Source of the DNA: Candidatus Saccharimonadota bacterium
GTDB taxonomy: Bacteria > Patescibacteriota > Saccharimonadia > Saccharimonadales > UBA4665
NCBI GenBank assembly: GCA_025927415.1
Contig: JAICLK010000002.1
Location: 1-52,696 of the forward strand
Direction of reading: 5' to 3'
Length of the DNA stretch: 52,696 bases
Part shown: positions 19,026-29,561 of the stretch, in pieces
How positions within the stretch are numbered: the stretch's first letter is position 1
Layout: each line of letters starts with the position of its first letter
Position numbers and translations under genes: made by a program
The notes under the pieces: model-generated
Seen by the model: only the letters and a program-made list of their open reading frames with translations
Told to the model about the DNA's origin: nothing
The model's database searches: none

Positions 19026-20240
19026 TTACGTACCCGGGAAATGGATGAACCTAAGTCCCGATGGATCCATATTGAACTGCTCACTGTACGCGCCTGGCAC
19101 CACATTGTACTGGCTTACGTCAATCGTGCCATTGCTATTGACCGCTTCAACAAACATGACATGCCCCTGCCCGCCGGCAACGCCGCCAAGTACTGCTGCA
19201 TCATGCGCTCGCGGTCGATGGTCGATCCAACTGCCCGGTACACTGCTGGGCCAGTCGGCCGCATTGCCAAGACCATACAGGTCACTGCTGATATTCGGGG
19301 CACTTGAGATACTGTTTATCTTCCATGCAACGTAGCTGGTGCAGTTACGATATTCGTAGGCCCATGGATCCCAAGGACCAGTCGGTGCGCCATATGGTAC
19401 CGAGCTGCCCGATGGATATCCCCAGTCGTAGTTACCGCAATCCGGGCCGGAGCCTGGACCATCCAAGCAAGGCGCGTTTGACCAGGGATAGCCACCGGTG
19501 CCGCCATAGCGTGTCGTACCGCCAAGCGATGCAAGCTGTGCCGCCAACTCGGCCTGAAGCTGCGTCACCTTTGATTCATTAGCTTTAATCTGTGCGTTGT
19601 AGTCGGCTTGCTGACTCTGATTGTACGCCAACAGCGCACTCTGCTTTTGTTGGTCAGCAGCTAGTTGCTGGTTCTGGAGCTGCTGCGAAGCCAGCAGGGC
19701 TTTCACTTGATTTTGCTGGTCTTCCAGGCTATTTTGCAGAGCTGTAATCTTATCAAGCGTCTGCTGAATTTTACCCTGCACCGCACTGCCATACGTCTCG
19801 GCATCAACAAAGTCGCTCAGGTTTTTGCTGCTTGCCAGCATTTCCATAGAACTCATCTGACCACTTACGTACATTGCCTTCAGGTCTTCGCCCAACACCT
19901 TTTTCTCTTGGTCGAGCTTGGCCTGGTCGGCATTAATCTGCTGTTGCAACTGGGCTTGCTTGGCTTCGCTCTGCGCAATTGCAGCTTGTATGGAAGCAAT
20001 TTGCTGTTGCAACCGATTAATGGCATCCTGATAACTACTAGCCTGCAGCTGCAGGCCACTCACTTTTCCCTGCTTTTGAGCATTCTGCTGGTTGAGTGCA
20101 TCAATCTGTGCCTGCAAGTCGTCGGCATGCACAATTGCGGCCGATGCGCCACTCACCACCATCAAAACCATCGCAGCCAAAACCGGCACCGTTTTTAGGC
20201 GACGAAACAGGCTTGGCATGTGACGATTAGTTTTTTTCAT
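19026..20240 (-). CDS. Secreted coiled-coil CHAP-domain peptidoglycan hydrolase (PcsB-like)
   Basis: Signal-like N-terminus, long coiled coil, CHAP motif EYRNCTSYVAWKIN...GGQGHVMFVEAV; downstream of ftsEX. Start MKKTNRH at 20240. Confidence 0.9.
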   Translation of the reverse strand: MKKTNRHMPSLFRRLKTVPVLAAMVLMVVSGASAAIVHADDLQAQIDALNQQNAQKQGKVSGLQLQASSYQDAINRLQQQIASIQAAIAQSEAKQAQLQQQINADQAKLDQEKKVLGEDLKAMYVSGQMSSMEMLASSKNLSDFVDAETYGSAVQGKIQQTLDKITALQNSLEDQQNQVKALLASQQLQNQQLAADQQKQSALLAYNQSQQADYNAQIKANESKVTQLQAELAAQLASLGGTTRYGGTGGYPWSNAPCLDGPGSGPDCGNYDWGYPSGSSVPYGAPTGPWDPWAYEYRNCTSYVAWKINSISSAPNISSDLYGLGNAADWPSSVPGSWIDHRPRAHDAAVLGGVAGGQGHVMFVEAVNSNGTIDVSQYNVVPGAYSEQFNMDPSGLRFIHFPGT

Positions 20241-20372
20241 GGTTTTTATCTTGCTTATGCCTATAAGAATGTTAGCACGAATGTGCATAGTTGTAAATTA
20301 CCCCTCCCCAAGAGCTTATAGTTTTTTTGGCGAGGTTTTTGTTTTTGTGAAAGTCCGAGAATTTTACGGAAA

Positions 20373-21323
20373 CTAGCTCGGTTTTTTAAACTTCAGATAA
20401 CGCCGCGTGGCAACATAGGACGATACGGCACCAATCACTATGCCCGCACTAAGTTGCAATGTCAAGAGCACCAGAAAATTATGCCGGAAATACGCATTGG
20501 CGTAATTAATATCTAACAAACCAAGGCTGCTAGCCTGTAAACCAGACGACGCTACCACGAACAGTGCGTTTACAAGCAGCACCGAAATGAGCGCCGACAG
20601 CACGCCGTAAATAACACTCTCCACCACGAACGGCCCACGGATATACGACGTGCTGGCGCCGAGCAGACGCATGATGGTCAGCTCGTCGCGGCGGTTGAAG
20701 ATAGCCATTTGGATGGTGTTGAAAATAATAAGCATAGAGATGAATGCGAAGACTACTACCGCCACCACGCCAATGCGCTTCAGAATATCGGTTGCGTGCG
20801 CAATCTTGTCGATGGCCGCTTTGCGATCACCGGAATACGACGTGCCTGCCTGTGGATCTTCAAGTGCCTGCGTAGACGACTGGTTGAGCAGTGCTTGAAT
20901 TTGATCAATCTTGGCTGGGTCAACGGGGTCAACCTGAACCGAAGCCGGTAATGGGTTGCCTGCTTCGTTAATCGCCGTCAGCAAATCCTTGTTGTTGGCA
21001 TTTGCTGCTTTGTATTCGGCCAGTGCCTGATCTTTCGATAGATAATTCACACTTTTTACTTCGGACAAGCCACGCAATCGGCCCATCAAATCGTTGCGCT
21101 GTTGGTCGGTTACCGAATCATTCAGGTAAATCGAAATGTTAATTTTGTCGGCAATCTGCGCGATGCTGTGGTTAAAAGCCGCACTCGTGACCAAGGAAAA
21201 CAGAATAATAGTCAGCGTCACCACCATCACCGCCATGGCAGCCATGGCCAGCCACGTGTTGCGTGCAAAGTTTTTTACGCCCGTCTCGACAATGCGAATA
21301 AATGTTATAAATTTACGTTTCAT
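20373..21323 (-). CDS. ftsX: Cell division protein FtsX
   Basis: VETGVKNFARNTWLAMAAMAVMVVTLTIILFSLVTSAAFNHSIAQIADKINISIYLND...AIFNRRDELTIMRLLGAS. Confidence 0.94.
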   Translation of the reverse strand: MKRKFITFIRIVETGVKNFARNTWLAMAAMAVMVVTLTIILFSLVTSAAFNHSIAQIADKINISIYLNDSVTDQQRNDLMGRLRGLSEVKSVNYLSKDQALAEYKAANANNKDLLTAINEAGNPLPASVQVDPVDPAKIDQIQALLNQSSTQALEDPQAGTSYSGDRKAAIDKIAHATDILKRIGVVAVVVFAFISMLIIFNTIQMAIFNRRDELTIMRLLGASTSYIRGPFVVESVIYGVLSALISVLLVNALFVVASSGLQASSLGLLDINYANAYFRHNFLVLLTLQLSAGIVIGAVSSYVATRRYLKFKKPS

Positions 21324-21332
21324 GACAATACT

Positions 21333-22016
21333 TTAAATTTTATAGCTAGCATTAGCTCGGTCACTGGCAATCTTGCCATGCTGAATAGTTACAACACGTC
21401 GTTTCAGCCGGTTCACAATTTCCTGATTGTGCGTTGTCAGGAGTACCGTAGTGCCGTAGCGGTTAATTTTCTCCAAAACTTTGATGACATCCCAAGCGTG
21501 CTTTGGGTCAAGGTTGCCAGTTGGCTCATCGGCAATCAGAATCTTCGGCTGCCGCACGATGGCACGCGCAATCGCCACGCGCTGGCGCTCGCCGCCGGAC
21601 AGTTCCATGGGCATACTCTTTTCTTTACTCTTCAACCCAACGATGTCCAGCACGCGCGGCACAGTGTGGCGAATTTCTTTGTTCCCCATGCCCACAATCT
21701 CTAGTGCGAAGGCCACATTTTCGAACACATTTTTGTTCGGCAGCAATTTAAAGTCCTGGAACACGACGCCAATTTTACGGCGCAAGAGCGGAATGTCGTG
21801 GTCTTTCAACTTGTCGTAGTCAACGCCGCCAACGATAATTTTGCCGCTGGTTTGCCGCTCCTCCCGCGTAAGCAAACGCAACAGTGTAGTTTTGCCAGCT
21901 CCGCTCTGCCCCACCACAATCACAAATTCTTTTGGCTCCACGTGCAAGCTAATCCGGTCGATCGCCGCCGCACCACTCTTGCCATACGCCTTGGTTACCC
22001 TGTCCAAAAGTATCAT
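21333..22016 (-). CDS. ftsE: Cell division ATP-binding protein FtsE
   Basis: GQSGAGKTTLLRLLTREE (Walker A), LSGGERQRVAIARAIVRQPKILIADEPTGNLD; adjacent to ftsX. Confidence 0.96.
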   Translation of the reverse strand: MILLDRVTKAYGKSGAAAIDRISLHVEPKEFVIVVGQSGAGKTTLLRLLTREERQTSGKIIVGGVDYDKLKDHDIPLLRRKIGVVFQDFKLLPNKNVFENVAFALEIVGMGNKEIRHTVPRVLDIVGLKSKEKSMPMELSGGERQRVAIARAIVRQPKILIADEPTGNLDPKHAWDVIKVLEKINRYGTTVLLTTHNQEIVNRLKRRVVTIQHGKIASDRANASYKI

Positions 22017-22049
22017 TAGCTTTATTATAGCAAACTAAGCGAAGGCATG

Positions 22050-23135
22050 TTAGGCTTGCAGATTTTGGTCGAGGTAGGCGTCGATGAACGGATCAAGGTC
22101 GCCGCCCAGCACCGCATCGGGATCAGATGATTCATGGCGGGTGCGCAGATCTTTTACCTGTTTGTACGGATGCAACACGTAGCTGCGGATTTGATTGCCC
22201 CAAGCCGCTTGTTCACTCGGCCCCTTCAACTCGCTGATTTTTTCGGCGTGCTGCTCTGTTTGGAGTTGGGCGAGACGCGAGCGCAAAATAGTCATGGCCG
22301 TTTCTTTATTTTGGAGCTGGCTTCGCTCGTTTTGAATACTGACCACAATGCCCGTCGGCAGGTGTGTCACCCGCACTGCGCTGTCGGTCGTGTTGACACT
22401 CTGGCCGCCGTGACCGCCGCTGCGAAACACATCAATTTTCAGATCTTTCTCGTCTATCTCCACTTCGTCTGGTTGGTCGATTTTGGGCAGCACTTCTACC
22501 TTGGCGAAGCTGGTTTGGCGCAAATGATCGGCGTTGAATGGGCTCAAGCGAACCAGCCGGTGCACACCATGCTCGCCCTGTAACTTGCCGTATGCGAAGT
22601 CGCCATCAAGCTCAAAGGTGGCGCTTTTGATGCCAGCTTCCTCGCCCACGGATTCGTCGATCATGCTCACCTTCCAGCCGTTCTTTTCGGCGTAGCGCAC
22701 GTACATGCGCAGCAGCATTTGCGCCCAGTCCTGCGCATCGGTGCCACCGGCGCCGGCGTGGATGCTGACAATCGCCGCATTGGCATCATGCGGCCCAGTA
22801 AATTTCAAAGCCTCTTTATCTACTTCAAAAAGTTCTGTAATAGCTTGGAGCTTCTCGGTCAGTTCAGCTTGCAAACTTTCGTCGTTGAGTCCCAAAAGTT
22901 CTACCAACTCTTTTGCGTCGGCTAGACGTTTCCGCCATGGTTCCAGCCGTCGCTCTAGACTGGCCTGCTCGCGCAAAACAGCTTGCGCCTTTTCCGGATC
23001 TTGCCAAAGGTTTGGGTCGGCGGCACGCACGTCAATTTCTGCCTTTTGCTTTTCCAGCTTGGTAATACCAAGCCGTGTTACCGCATTGTTGATTTGCTTT
23101 TGCAACTCCAAAGCCTCGGTCAGAAGTGGATCCAT
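22050..23135 (-). CDS. prfB: Peptide chain release factor 2
   Basis: RLSPFNADHLRQTSF (SPF motif), [25 protein letters not shown]. Uninterrupted frame. Confidence 0.96.
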   Translation of the reverse strand: MDPLLTEALELQKQINNAVTRLGITKLEKQKAEIDVRAADPNLWQDPEKAQAVLREQASLERRLEPWRKRLADAKELVELLGLNDESLQAELTEKLQAITELFEVDKEALKFTGPHDANAAIVSIHAGAGGTDAQDWAQMLLRMYVRYAEKNGWKVSMIDESVGEEAGIKSATFELDGDFAYGKLQGEHGVHRLVRLSPFNADHLRQTSFAKVEVLPKIDQPDEVEIDEKDLKIDVFRSGGHGGQSVNTTDSAVRVTHLPTGIVVSIQNERSQLQNKETAMTILRSRLAQLQTEQHAEKISELKGPSEQAAWGNQIRSYVLHPYKQVKDLRTRHESSDPDAVLGGDLDPFIDAYLDQNLQA

Positions 23136-23156
23136 AGACTACACTTTAACAGATGG

Positions 23157-24446
23157 CTAGCGCTTGTTCCACAGTGGAGTGAGGCGGGACTGTAGCTCTA
23201 CGGCAAAGTCCTGACCGCAATTCCCGAGCGCGCCCAGGCCCCACACGCCGTCGGCGAACAACTCGCGCGTAATATCGACGATGCGCGTTTTGGTAATTTC
23301 GCGGATACGTTTGGGAATTTGATAATAATCGTCGATGGTGCCGTCGAAGAAATAGCGTTCGCTGTAACCACTGGCCGTACCACCAACGGTTTGTGCACTA
23401 CGTTGGAACCGCCCGAGTGCATACTGCTTGGCGGCGTCGATGTCTTCTGCCGGCAGCTCGCCGTCAAAAATTTTACTCAACTCTTCCACAATGATATCTG
23501 CAAGGGGCAATGCATTCTTGGGCGACACCTGCGCGCCAATCCACCAACCGCTGCATAGCTTCGCCTCGTTCACACCGGAACTCATGCCATATACCAAACC
23601 ACGCTCGCGCGCTTTGCCCAAAACTTTAGAGTGCAGTGTTTCCGTAAGCACGGTGTTGATAAGGTTCAGTGCGTCGGCTTCGGCGTCATCCAATCGACGC
23701 TTCAGAAATGTATCAGCATAAAAGTAAATGTTCTTCACGGTGGAATTTTTGAGATATAGCGGCTTTTCGAGCAAGTGCGGCCGCTCATCCGGCAACGCAA
23801 ATCGCCGGCCGCGCGACAAGCTGATGCGCTCCAGCATTTCTTCAATTTGCGGCGCTCGACCTGGCGTGATGTTGCCCGCAATCACGAAACGCATATTGCC
23901 GGTGCGGTGCGTCTTTTCGTAATGCTCGCGAATATCTTTGAGTTTAACGTTCTTCATGAGTTTGAGGCGCTCTTGGTCGGTACGCGCCAGAAAGCCGTAC
24001 TCTTTGCGCAGCGCTAAACTAAGGTGACGGAAGTGATTGTTGCCGCGTGCAGCCAGCTCTTCGCGAACGTTGCCGGACTCGGCCGTAAATTCATCACGCA
24101 AAAACAGCGGCTTGCTGATAGCGACGAGCATGAGTTCCAAAATTCTATCCCACTCAAAATCCGCACACTCTGCCTCGTACGTAATGTCATACACACCGGT
24201 GCTGGCGTTGCTGTATGCGCCGTTTTTCTCCAGCTCGGCCTGGAAGTCGCGGGCCCGCGGGATCAGTTCGTTAGCACCCAGAAGCACATGCTCCATAAGA
24301 TGCGGCACCTCCCACTTTTTGGGGTCAACCAAATATTCACCGGCACGGAAGCTGATCTCAAACGTCATCACTTCGGCCGTCGGCACATACACCAGCAAGC
24401 CACGGGCACCATTTTTCAAAACCAGTTCGGAAACCGTGTGTCTCAA
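23157..24446 (-). CDS. M16 family zinc metallopeptidase
   Basis: HXXEH motif EVPHLMEHVLLG with downstream NVREELAARGN; M16 C-terminal domain-like second half. TTG start likely. Confidence 0.9.
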   Translation of the reverse strand: MRHTVSELVLKNGARGLLVYVPTAEVMTFEISFRAGEYLVDPKKWEVPHLMEHVLLGANELIPRARDFQAELEKNGAYSNASTGVYDITYEAECADFEWDRILELMLVAISKPLFLRDEFTAESGNVREELAARGNNHFRHLSLALRKEYGFLARTDQERLKLMKNVKLKDIREHYEKTHRTGNMRFVIAGNITPGRAPQIEEMLERISLSRGRRFALPDERPHLLEKPLYLKNSTVKNIYFYADTFLKRRLDDAEADALNLINTVLTETLHSKVLGKARERGLVYGMSSGVNEAKLCSGWWIGAQVSPKNALPLADIIVEELSKIFDGELPAEDIDAAKQYALGRFQRSAQTVGGTASGYSERYFFDGTIDDYYQIPKRIREITKTRIVDITRELFADGVWGLGALGNCGQDFAVELQSRLTPLWNKR

Positions 24447-24521
24447 CTCCGTCCTTCTCTTATCACCCTACAGAAATCGTTTCTTTACTGTACCACAATC
24501 TTGCGCAAAATTCATTGCGAT

Positions 24522-25112
24522 TTACACTTCCCTGAACGCGCTGACACTGCCAGCACCAATAGTAAATGTCGCCAAGAAGTCGTGAGCATACCCCTGGCTG
24601 ATGTGATGATTGCCGAGATCTTGGCCAGTGTGAGCGCAATGGAGTGCAGCCATTACGCCCTCATGCGCCACTATGAGCACTGTTTGGCCGGCATGTTTGC
24701 CATTTAGTTCACCCAGCGTTTCCACTACGCGCGCTTGCATTTGTTGCAGCGATTCACCACCCGGTGGCGCAAAATGCGTGTCGCTGTCCAGCCCCGGATA
24801 CATTTTGTATGCAAGCTCTTTCTTCATATTGTTAGCTTCGCCATAACCAACCTCACGCAAACCCCGTAACCGTACAATTTCATCTGGCCACTTCATACCA
24901 CGCGCAATGGTATATGCCGTAATAAATGCACGGCCGAGGTCGCTAGAATACATTGCGTCCAGCTTTATGTAACGCAATTTTTCGATAACATTTTGGGTTG
25001 GCTTGAGTCCATCTTCAGTAAGTGGCGAATCAATCCAGCCTTGCAGCCGTCGGGCACGGTTATGCTCCGTCTGCCCATGGCGGCAGATGTAAAATGTCGC
25101 CCCGTCGGCCAT
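24522..25112 (-). CDS. Histidine phosphatase (phosphoglycerate mutase-like)
   Basis: FYICRHGQTEHNRARRLQGWIDSPLTEDG; VLIVAHEGVMAAL. Start at 25112, not the extended ORF at 25271. Confidence 0.93.
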   Translation of the reverse strand: MADGATFYICRHGQTEHNRARRLQGWIDSPLTEDGLKPTQNVIEKLRYIKLDAMYSSDLGRAFITAYTIARGMKWPDEIVRLRGLREVGYGEANNMKKELAYKMYPGLDSDTHFAPPGGESLQQMQARVVETLGELNGKHAGQTVLIVAHEGVMAALHCAHTGQDLGNHHISQGYAHDFLATFTIGAGSVSAFREV

Positions 25113-25113
25113 G

Positions 25114-27720
25114 CTATTTTCGCTTTCGGGCTTTGGTTTTGCGCTGGCGCTCGGCTTTGCGTGCTTTTTTGCGCTTGTCTTCGGCTTGTTTTTTGACCTG
25201 TTGTTCCACTTTCTTGGGTTTGAAATCGGTTTCCTCGAACTCATCCAAATCTTCGTTGATGCGATCGACATTGTCGACAGAGTTGCGCGCGGCCAGCGTC
25301 AGCTCTGTTTCAATTGGACGCTCTAGCTGTGCAGGGTCAACCGGTTCGGCGTGGAAAAGTGCACGCACGATGTCGTGACGCAACGTAAGTTGCATTTCAT
25401 CAAATAACCGCTGGCCTTGGCGACGGTACTCTACCAATGGATCCTGCTGGCCGACGCTCATCCAGTGAATACCCTCTCGCAGATGGTCCATGTTTTCGAG
25501 GTGCTGCATCCAAAGGTTGTCGAGAATTTGCAGATAGACGTCACGTTCCACTTTGCGCATAATTTCGGACGTAAACGCTTCTTCGCGGCCAGCGTACAGT
25601 TCGCGGGCTCCAGTAAGTAGTCCTCCTTCGAATTTGTCGGTGGTGGTGTCGAACAAGCGGTCGAGTGTTTTCTCGTCGAACGGAAATACTTCGCGAATAA
25701 CGTCTTCAAATTGGTCGGTTGTCGCCAGCGGCGAACCCGCCAAGGCGCGCACTTCGTCCTCTACAAACAGCTTGATACGCTTGCTGATATCCTGCGATTT
25801 CAATATTTCGCGGCGCATGGCGTACACGGCCTTGCGGTGACGGTTCATCACGTCGTCGTACTGCACCACGTTTTTACGCTGGTCGAAGTGAAAGCCTTCT
25901 ACCTTTTTCTGTGCGCTTTCAAGGCTCTTGGAGATAATGCGGTTTTCGATGGGCGTTTCATCGTCAACTTTCAGACGCTCCATGATACTGCCGATACGGT
26001 CGCCACCGAAAATACGCATAAGGTCATCTTCGGTGCTCACGAAGAATTGCGTCACACCCGGATCGCCCTGACGACCGGAACGACCACGCAGCTGGTTGTC
26101 TACGCGGCGACTTTCGTGTCGCTCGCTACCCAACACGAACAAGCCACCCAGGTCTTTTATTCCCTGGCCGAGCACGATATCTGTACCACGGCCGGCAATG
26201 TTAGTTGCTAGCGTTACGGCACCTTTTTCGCCTGCTTTGGCAACAATGGCGGCCTCGCGTTCGTTGTTCTTGGCGTTCAACATTTGGTGCGGCACACCAG
26301 CTTTGGTAAGTGCCGTGCTCAACTCCTCGTTTTTCGCAATCGACGCGGTACCCAGCAACACTGGCTGGCCTTTGGCGTACAGCATTTTTACTTCTTTTAC
26401 GATGGCGCGAAACTTGCCGGCTTCGGTTTTGTAAATTCGGTCCGGACGGTCGTTACGCACAATTTTGCGGTTCGGCGGAATTTCCACCACATCTAGTTTG
26501 TAAATTTGGTGAAACTCTTCACTTTCGGTTAGCGCGGTACCGGTCATGCCGGACAGCTTCTCATACAAACGGAAGTAGTTCTGGAACGAAATGGTCGCTA
26601 GCGTCATGCTTTCTTGCTGCACTTCTACGCCTTCTTTGGCTTCGATGGCCTGGTGCAAACCTTCGTTGTAGCGCCGTCCTGCCAGCAAACGGCCGGTATG
26701 TTCGTCCACAATTACCACTTCGCCATCTTTCGTCACCACGTAATCTTTGTCGCGTTTAAAGAGTGCGTGCGCTTTTAGTGCCTGCTGCAAATGGTAAATA
26801 GTGCGGATGTTGCCGCCGGCGTACAGGTTTTCGATGCCCAAAATTTTCTCGACTTTGTCGGTGCCGTCGTCGGTGAGGATTACCGTTTTACGTTTCTCGT
26901 CGGTCTCGTAATCCTTGTCTTTGGTAAGCTGGCGAACTACCTTTGAGTACTGCGAATAGGCGTTGCCAGGCGTAACGCTTGGTGCGGAAATAATCAGTGG
27001 TGTGCGAGCTTCATCGATAAGAATCGAGTCCACCTCGTCGACGATAGCAAAGTTGAGATCGCGCTGGCGCAGCTGGTCTTCCTCGCGCACCATGTTGTCG
27101 CGCAGGTAATCGAACCCAAACTCGTTGTTGGTCCCATACGTAATGTCAGCCTCGTACGCTTCGCGGCGACTGCACGGCTTGAGGTGTCGCATGCGTGGGT
27201 CATCGTGATCTTTGTTCGTGAATTCTGGATCATAAATGTACGAATGATCAGGCAAAATTACACCGCTGCTAAGGCCCAAAAAGTGATAGACCTGCGCCAT
27301 CCAACCAGCGTCACGCTGTGCCAGATAGTCGTTAACGGTGACGACGTGCACGCCCTTTTCGCTCAGAGCGTTGAGGTACACCGGCAGCGTAGCCACAAGC
27401 GTCTTACCTTCACCGGTTTTCATTTCGGCTACGTTGCCTTCATGCAGTACCATGCCGCCGATCAACTGCACGTCATAGTGACGCTGGCCGAGCGACCGTG
27501 TAGCAGCTTCGCGAACCACTGCAAACGCATCGGGCAAAATAGCATCCAAGCTCTCTTTGCCTAAACGCTTTTTGAGCACAGCAGTTTGCTCGCGCAATTT
27601 TGCGTCGGACAATTTTTCATACTTTGGCGCGAGCTTGTTTACTTCCGCCACGCGCTTGCGCAAACGCTTGATAGTTTTGGCCTGCGGATCACCTAGAACT
27701 TTTTTGAAAACGGTATGCAT
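25114..27720 (-). CDS. secA: Preprotein translocase subunit SecA
   Basis: GGMVLHEGNVAEMKTGEGKTLVATLPVYLNAL; YGTNNEFGFDYLRDNM; DEVDSILIDEARTPLIIS; GRGTDIVLGQG. C-terminus is basic with no zinc-binding SecB motif. Confidence 0.98.
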   Translation of the reverse strand: MHTVFKKVLGDPQAKTIKRLRKRVAEVNKLAPKYEKLSDAKLREQTAVLKKRLGKESLDAILPDAFAVVREAATRSLGQRHYDVQLIGGMVLHEGNVAEMKTGEGKTLVATLPVYLNALSEKGVHVVTVNDYLAQRDAGWMAQVYHFLGLSSGVILPDHSYIYDPEFTNKDHDDPRMRHLKPCSRREAYEADITYGTNNEFGFDYLRDNMVREEDQLRQRDLNFAIVDEVDSILIDEARTPLIISAPSVTPGNAYSQYSKVVRQLTKDKDYETDEKRKTVILTDDGTDKVEKILGIENLYAGGNIRTIYHLQQALKAHALFKRDKDYVVTKDGEVVIVDEHTGRLLAGRRYNEGLHQAIEAKEGVEVQQESMTLATISFQNYFRLYEKLSGMTGTALTESEEFHQIYKLDVVEIPPNRKIVRNDRPDRIYKTEAGKFRAIVKEVKMLYAKGQPVLLGTASIAKNEELSTALTKAGVPHQMLNAKNNEREAAIVAKAGEKGAVTLATNIAGRGTDIVLGQGIKDLGGLFVLGSERHESRRVDNQLRGRSGRQGDPGVTQFFVSTEDDLMRIFGGDRIGSIMERLKVDDETPIENRIISKSLESAQKKVEGFHFDQRKNVVQYDDVMNRHRKAVYAMRREILKSQDISKRIKLFVEDEVRALAGSPLATTDQFEDVIREVFPFDEKTLDRLFDTTTDKFEGGLLTGARELYAGREEAFTSEIMRKVERDVYLQILDNLWMQHLENMDHLREGIHWMSVGQQDPLVEYRRQGQRLFDEMQLTLRHDIVRALFHAEPVDPAQLERPIETELTLAARNSVDNVDRINEDLDEFEETDFKPKKVEQQVKKQAEDKRKKARKAERQRKTKARKRK

Positions 27721-27809
27721 ACTAAAAATTATCCCTCTTTTGCCACCCGAAGTATTTGTATCTATTGTACCCGGTTACGCGACAAAACGCGAACGGCTTC
27801 GCCAACTTT

Positions 27810-28175
27810 TCAGGCAGCCTGGCGCTTCACGCGCGCGATAAGTCGCTGATGCAGTTTTGGATTGTCGTGCAGCTCGTTATATTTTTTGAGCCGATACCTC
27901 ATTTTTGCTTCGACAATATCTACGGCGGCATAGAGATTAAGCGTTGCCTCTTCGACCCGCAACACTTCGTGGGGCAAGTGCAAAATTATCTCGCAAGCAA
28001 ACGATGCTTTATTACCTTTTGATTCTTTTCTCTTGAGCAACACTTCCGCGTGCGCGCTTTTACGGGCGTGGTACGACATGTAGCTATCGAGTTTGCCGAT
28101 CTTTTTGGTGACATACCGCTGTAGCTTTTCGTCGACATTCACATGCACGCCGCTGATTTCGAGTTTTTGAATCAT
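27810..28175 (-). CDS. hpf: HPF/RaiA-family ribosome-associated protein
   Basis: MIQKLEISGVHVNVDEKLQRYVTKKIGKLDSYMSYHARKSAHAEVLLK...; AGGAGG SD upstream. Confidence 0.88.
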   Translation of the reverse strand: MIQKLEISGVHVNVDEKLQRYVTKKIGKLDSYMSYHARKSAHAEVLLKRKESKGNKASFACEIILHLPHEVLRVEEATLNLYAAVDIVEAKMRYRLKKYNELHDNPKLHQRLIARVKRQAA

Positions 28176-28236
28176 GTCTCCTCCTGGTAATTTTTTGGTC
28201 AAATAGACGGCGACCTACCATCTATCCCTCTATTTA

Positions 28237-29547
28237 TTATAGCTCTGATTGTCCACCCATGTATGGGCGAAGTACTTCTGGCACGATAATATGGCCGTCA
28301 TGAGTTTGGTAATTTTCCATGATTGCCTTGAGGGTGCGACCGAGCGCAAACGCCGTGGCGTCGTTGGTGTGAACGAGCTCCACTTCGCCGCCGCCGCGAC
28401 GCACACGCACTTTGAGGTCGCGCGCCTGATAGTCGGTCATGTAGTCGGCGGTATGGGTTTCGCGGTACTTGCCCTGGCCCGGGAACCAGCAATCGATGTC
28501 GATACCGCGCGCATTCGGCTTGCCGATGTCCGCTGTGCATTTTTGAATCACACGGTACGGTAGCCCAAGCTGCTGCACTAAATATTCTTGAATGGCCACC
28601 AATAACAAATGCTCATCTACGCCGGTTTCTGCCGTGCTGAACACTTCCATTTCCAGTTTGTCGAACTGGTGCATGCGGAAGATGCCTTCGGCGTCCTTGC
28701 CATATGTGCCAGCTTCGCGGCGGAAGCTGGTGCTGTAACCGATGTAGCGGATGGGCAGCATATCTTCCGGCAAGATTTCGTTCCAATACATCGTGCACAG
28801 GGTGTGCTCGGCACTGGCGTTCAGCCATAAATCATCTTCCGGCTGGCCGGCGCGGTACGTTACCTCTTCGGCATTCAAGCGCGCACTGGCAACATACGGT
28901 TCGGTGCGCAGCATGGCTGGCGGCAAAACTGGCGTGAATGGCTTGGCTACAAGGTTTAAATTATTTTCCTGGATGAGCTTCTCGAGCACTTTTTCGTCGC
29001 CCAGCGTTTGCAGCACGAACTGCACGATGGCGAACTGTAGCTTTACCAAATCGCCTTTAAGGTATGCAAAACGGCTGCCGGCAATTTTGGCGGCGCGTTC
29101 TTTGTCGATAAGGTTTTTCGGCTCGGCCAATTCCCACTCGTGCTTTGGTTTAAATTCAAATTCTTTCGGTTCGCCAACGGTTTTGGCAACCACGTTTTCA
29201 TCTTCGGTCGCACCGACTGGCACGTCATCCAGCGGCATATTTGGCACAGTTCGCAGCAACTTATCAAGCTGCTCTTCCACACCACCCAATTGCTCCTCAG
29301 CTTGCGAGAGTTCCATCTTTAAGAGCTGGCCTTGCTTGATGAGCGCTTCATCTGGCTTGCCGCCAGCGTTCTTTACTTTTGCGGCATTTTCGTTACGTTG
29401 TTGGCGCAGCGCCTCGATGCCCGGAATAAGATTCCGGCGCTCTTCGTCTAGCTGCAACAGCTGCGACACGTCAACAATGTAACCCTTTTGCTTGGACTTC
29501 TCTGCCACAGCCTCAGGATTGTCTCGAATAAATTGAATATCTATCAT
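28237..29547 (-). CDS. serS: Seryl-tRNA synthetase
   Basis: MIDIQFIRDNPEAVAEKSKQKG...TSFRREAGTYGKDAEGIFRMHQFDKLEMEVFS; ATG at 29547. Confidence 0.97.
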   Translation of the reverse strand: MIDIQFIRDNPEAVAEKSKQKGYIVDVSQLLQLDEERRNLIPGIEALRQQRNENAAKVKNAGGKPDEALIKQGQLLKMELSQAEEQLGGVEEQLDKLLRTVPNMPLDDVPVGATEDENVVAKTVGEPKEFEFKPKHEWELAEPKNLIDKERAAKIAGSRFAYLKGDLVKLQFAIVQFVLQTLGDEKVLEKLIQENNLNLVAKPFTPVLPPAMLRTEPYVASARLNAEEVTYRAGQPEDDLWLNASAEHTLCTMYWNEILPEDMLPIRYIGYSTSFRREAGTYGKDAEGIFRMHQFDKLEMEVFSTAETGVDEHLLLVAIQEYLVQQLGLPYRVIQKCTADIGKPNARGIDIDCWFPGQGKYRETHTADYMTDYQARDLKVRVRRGGGEVELVHTNDATAFALGRTLKAIMENYQTHDGHIIVPEVLRPYMGGQSEL

Positions 29548-29561
29548 TGTCAATAATTATA

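Noticed and set aside
22050-23135. Possible programmed +1 frameshift in prfB
   Set aside because: The RF2 frame is continuous from MDPLLTEALELQ to the stop; no in-frame early TGA with a slippery site was seen.
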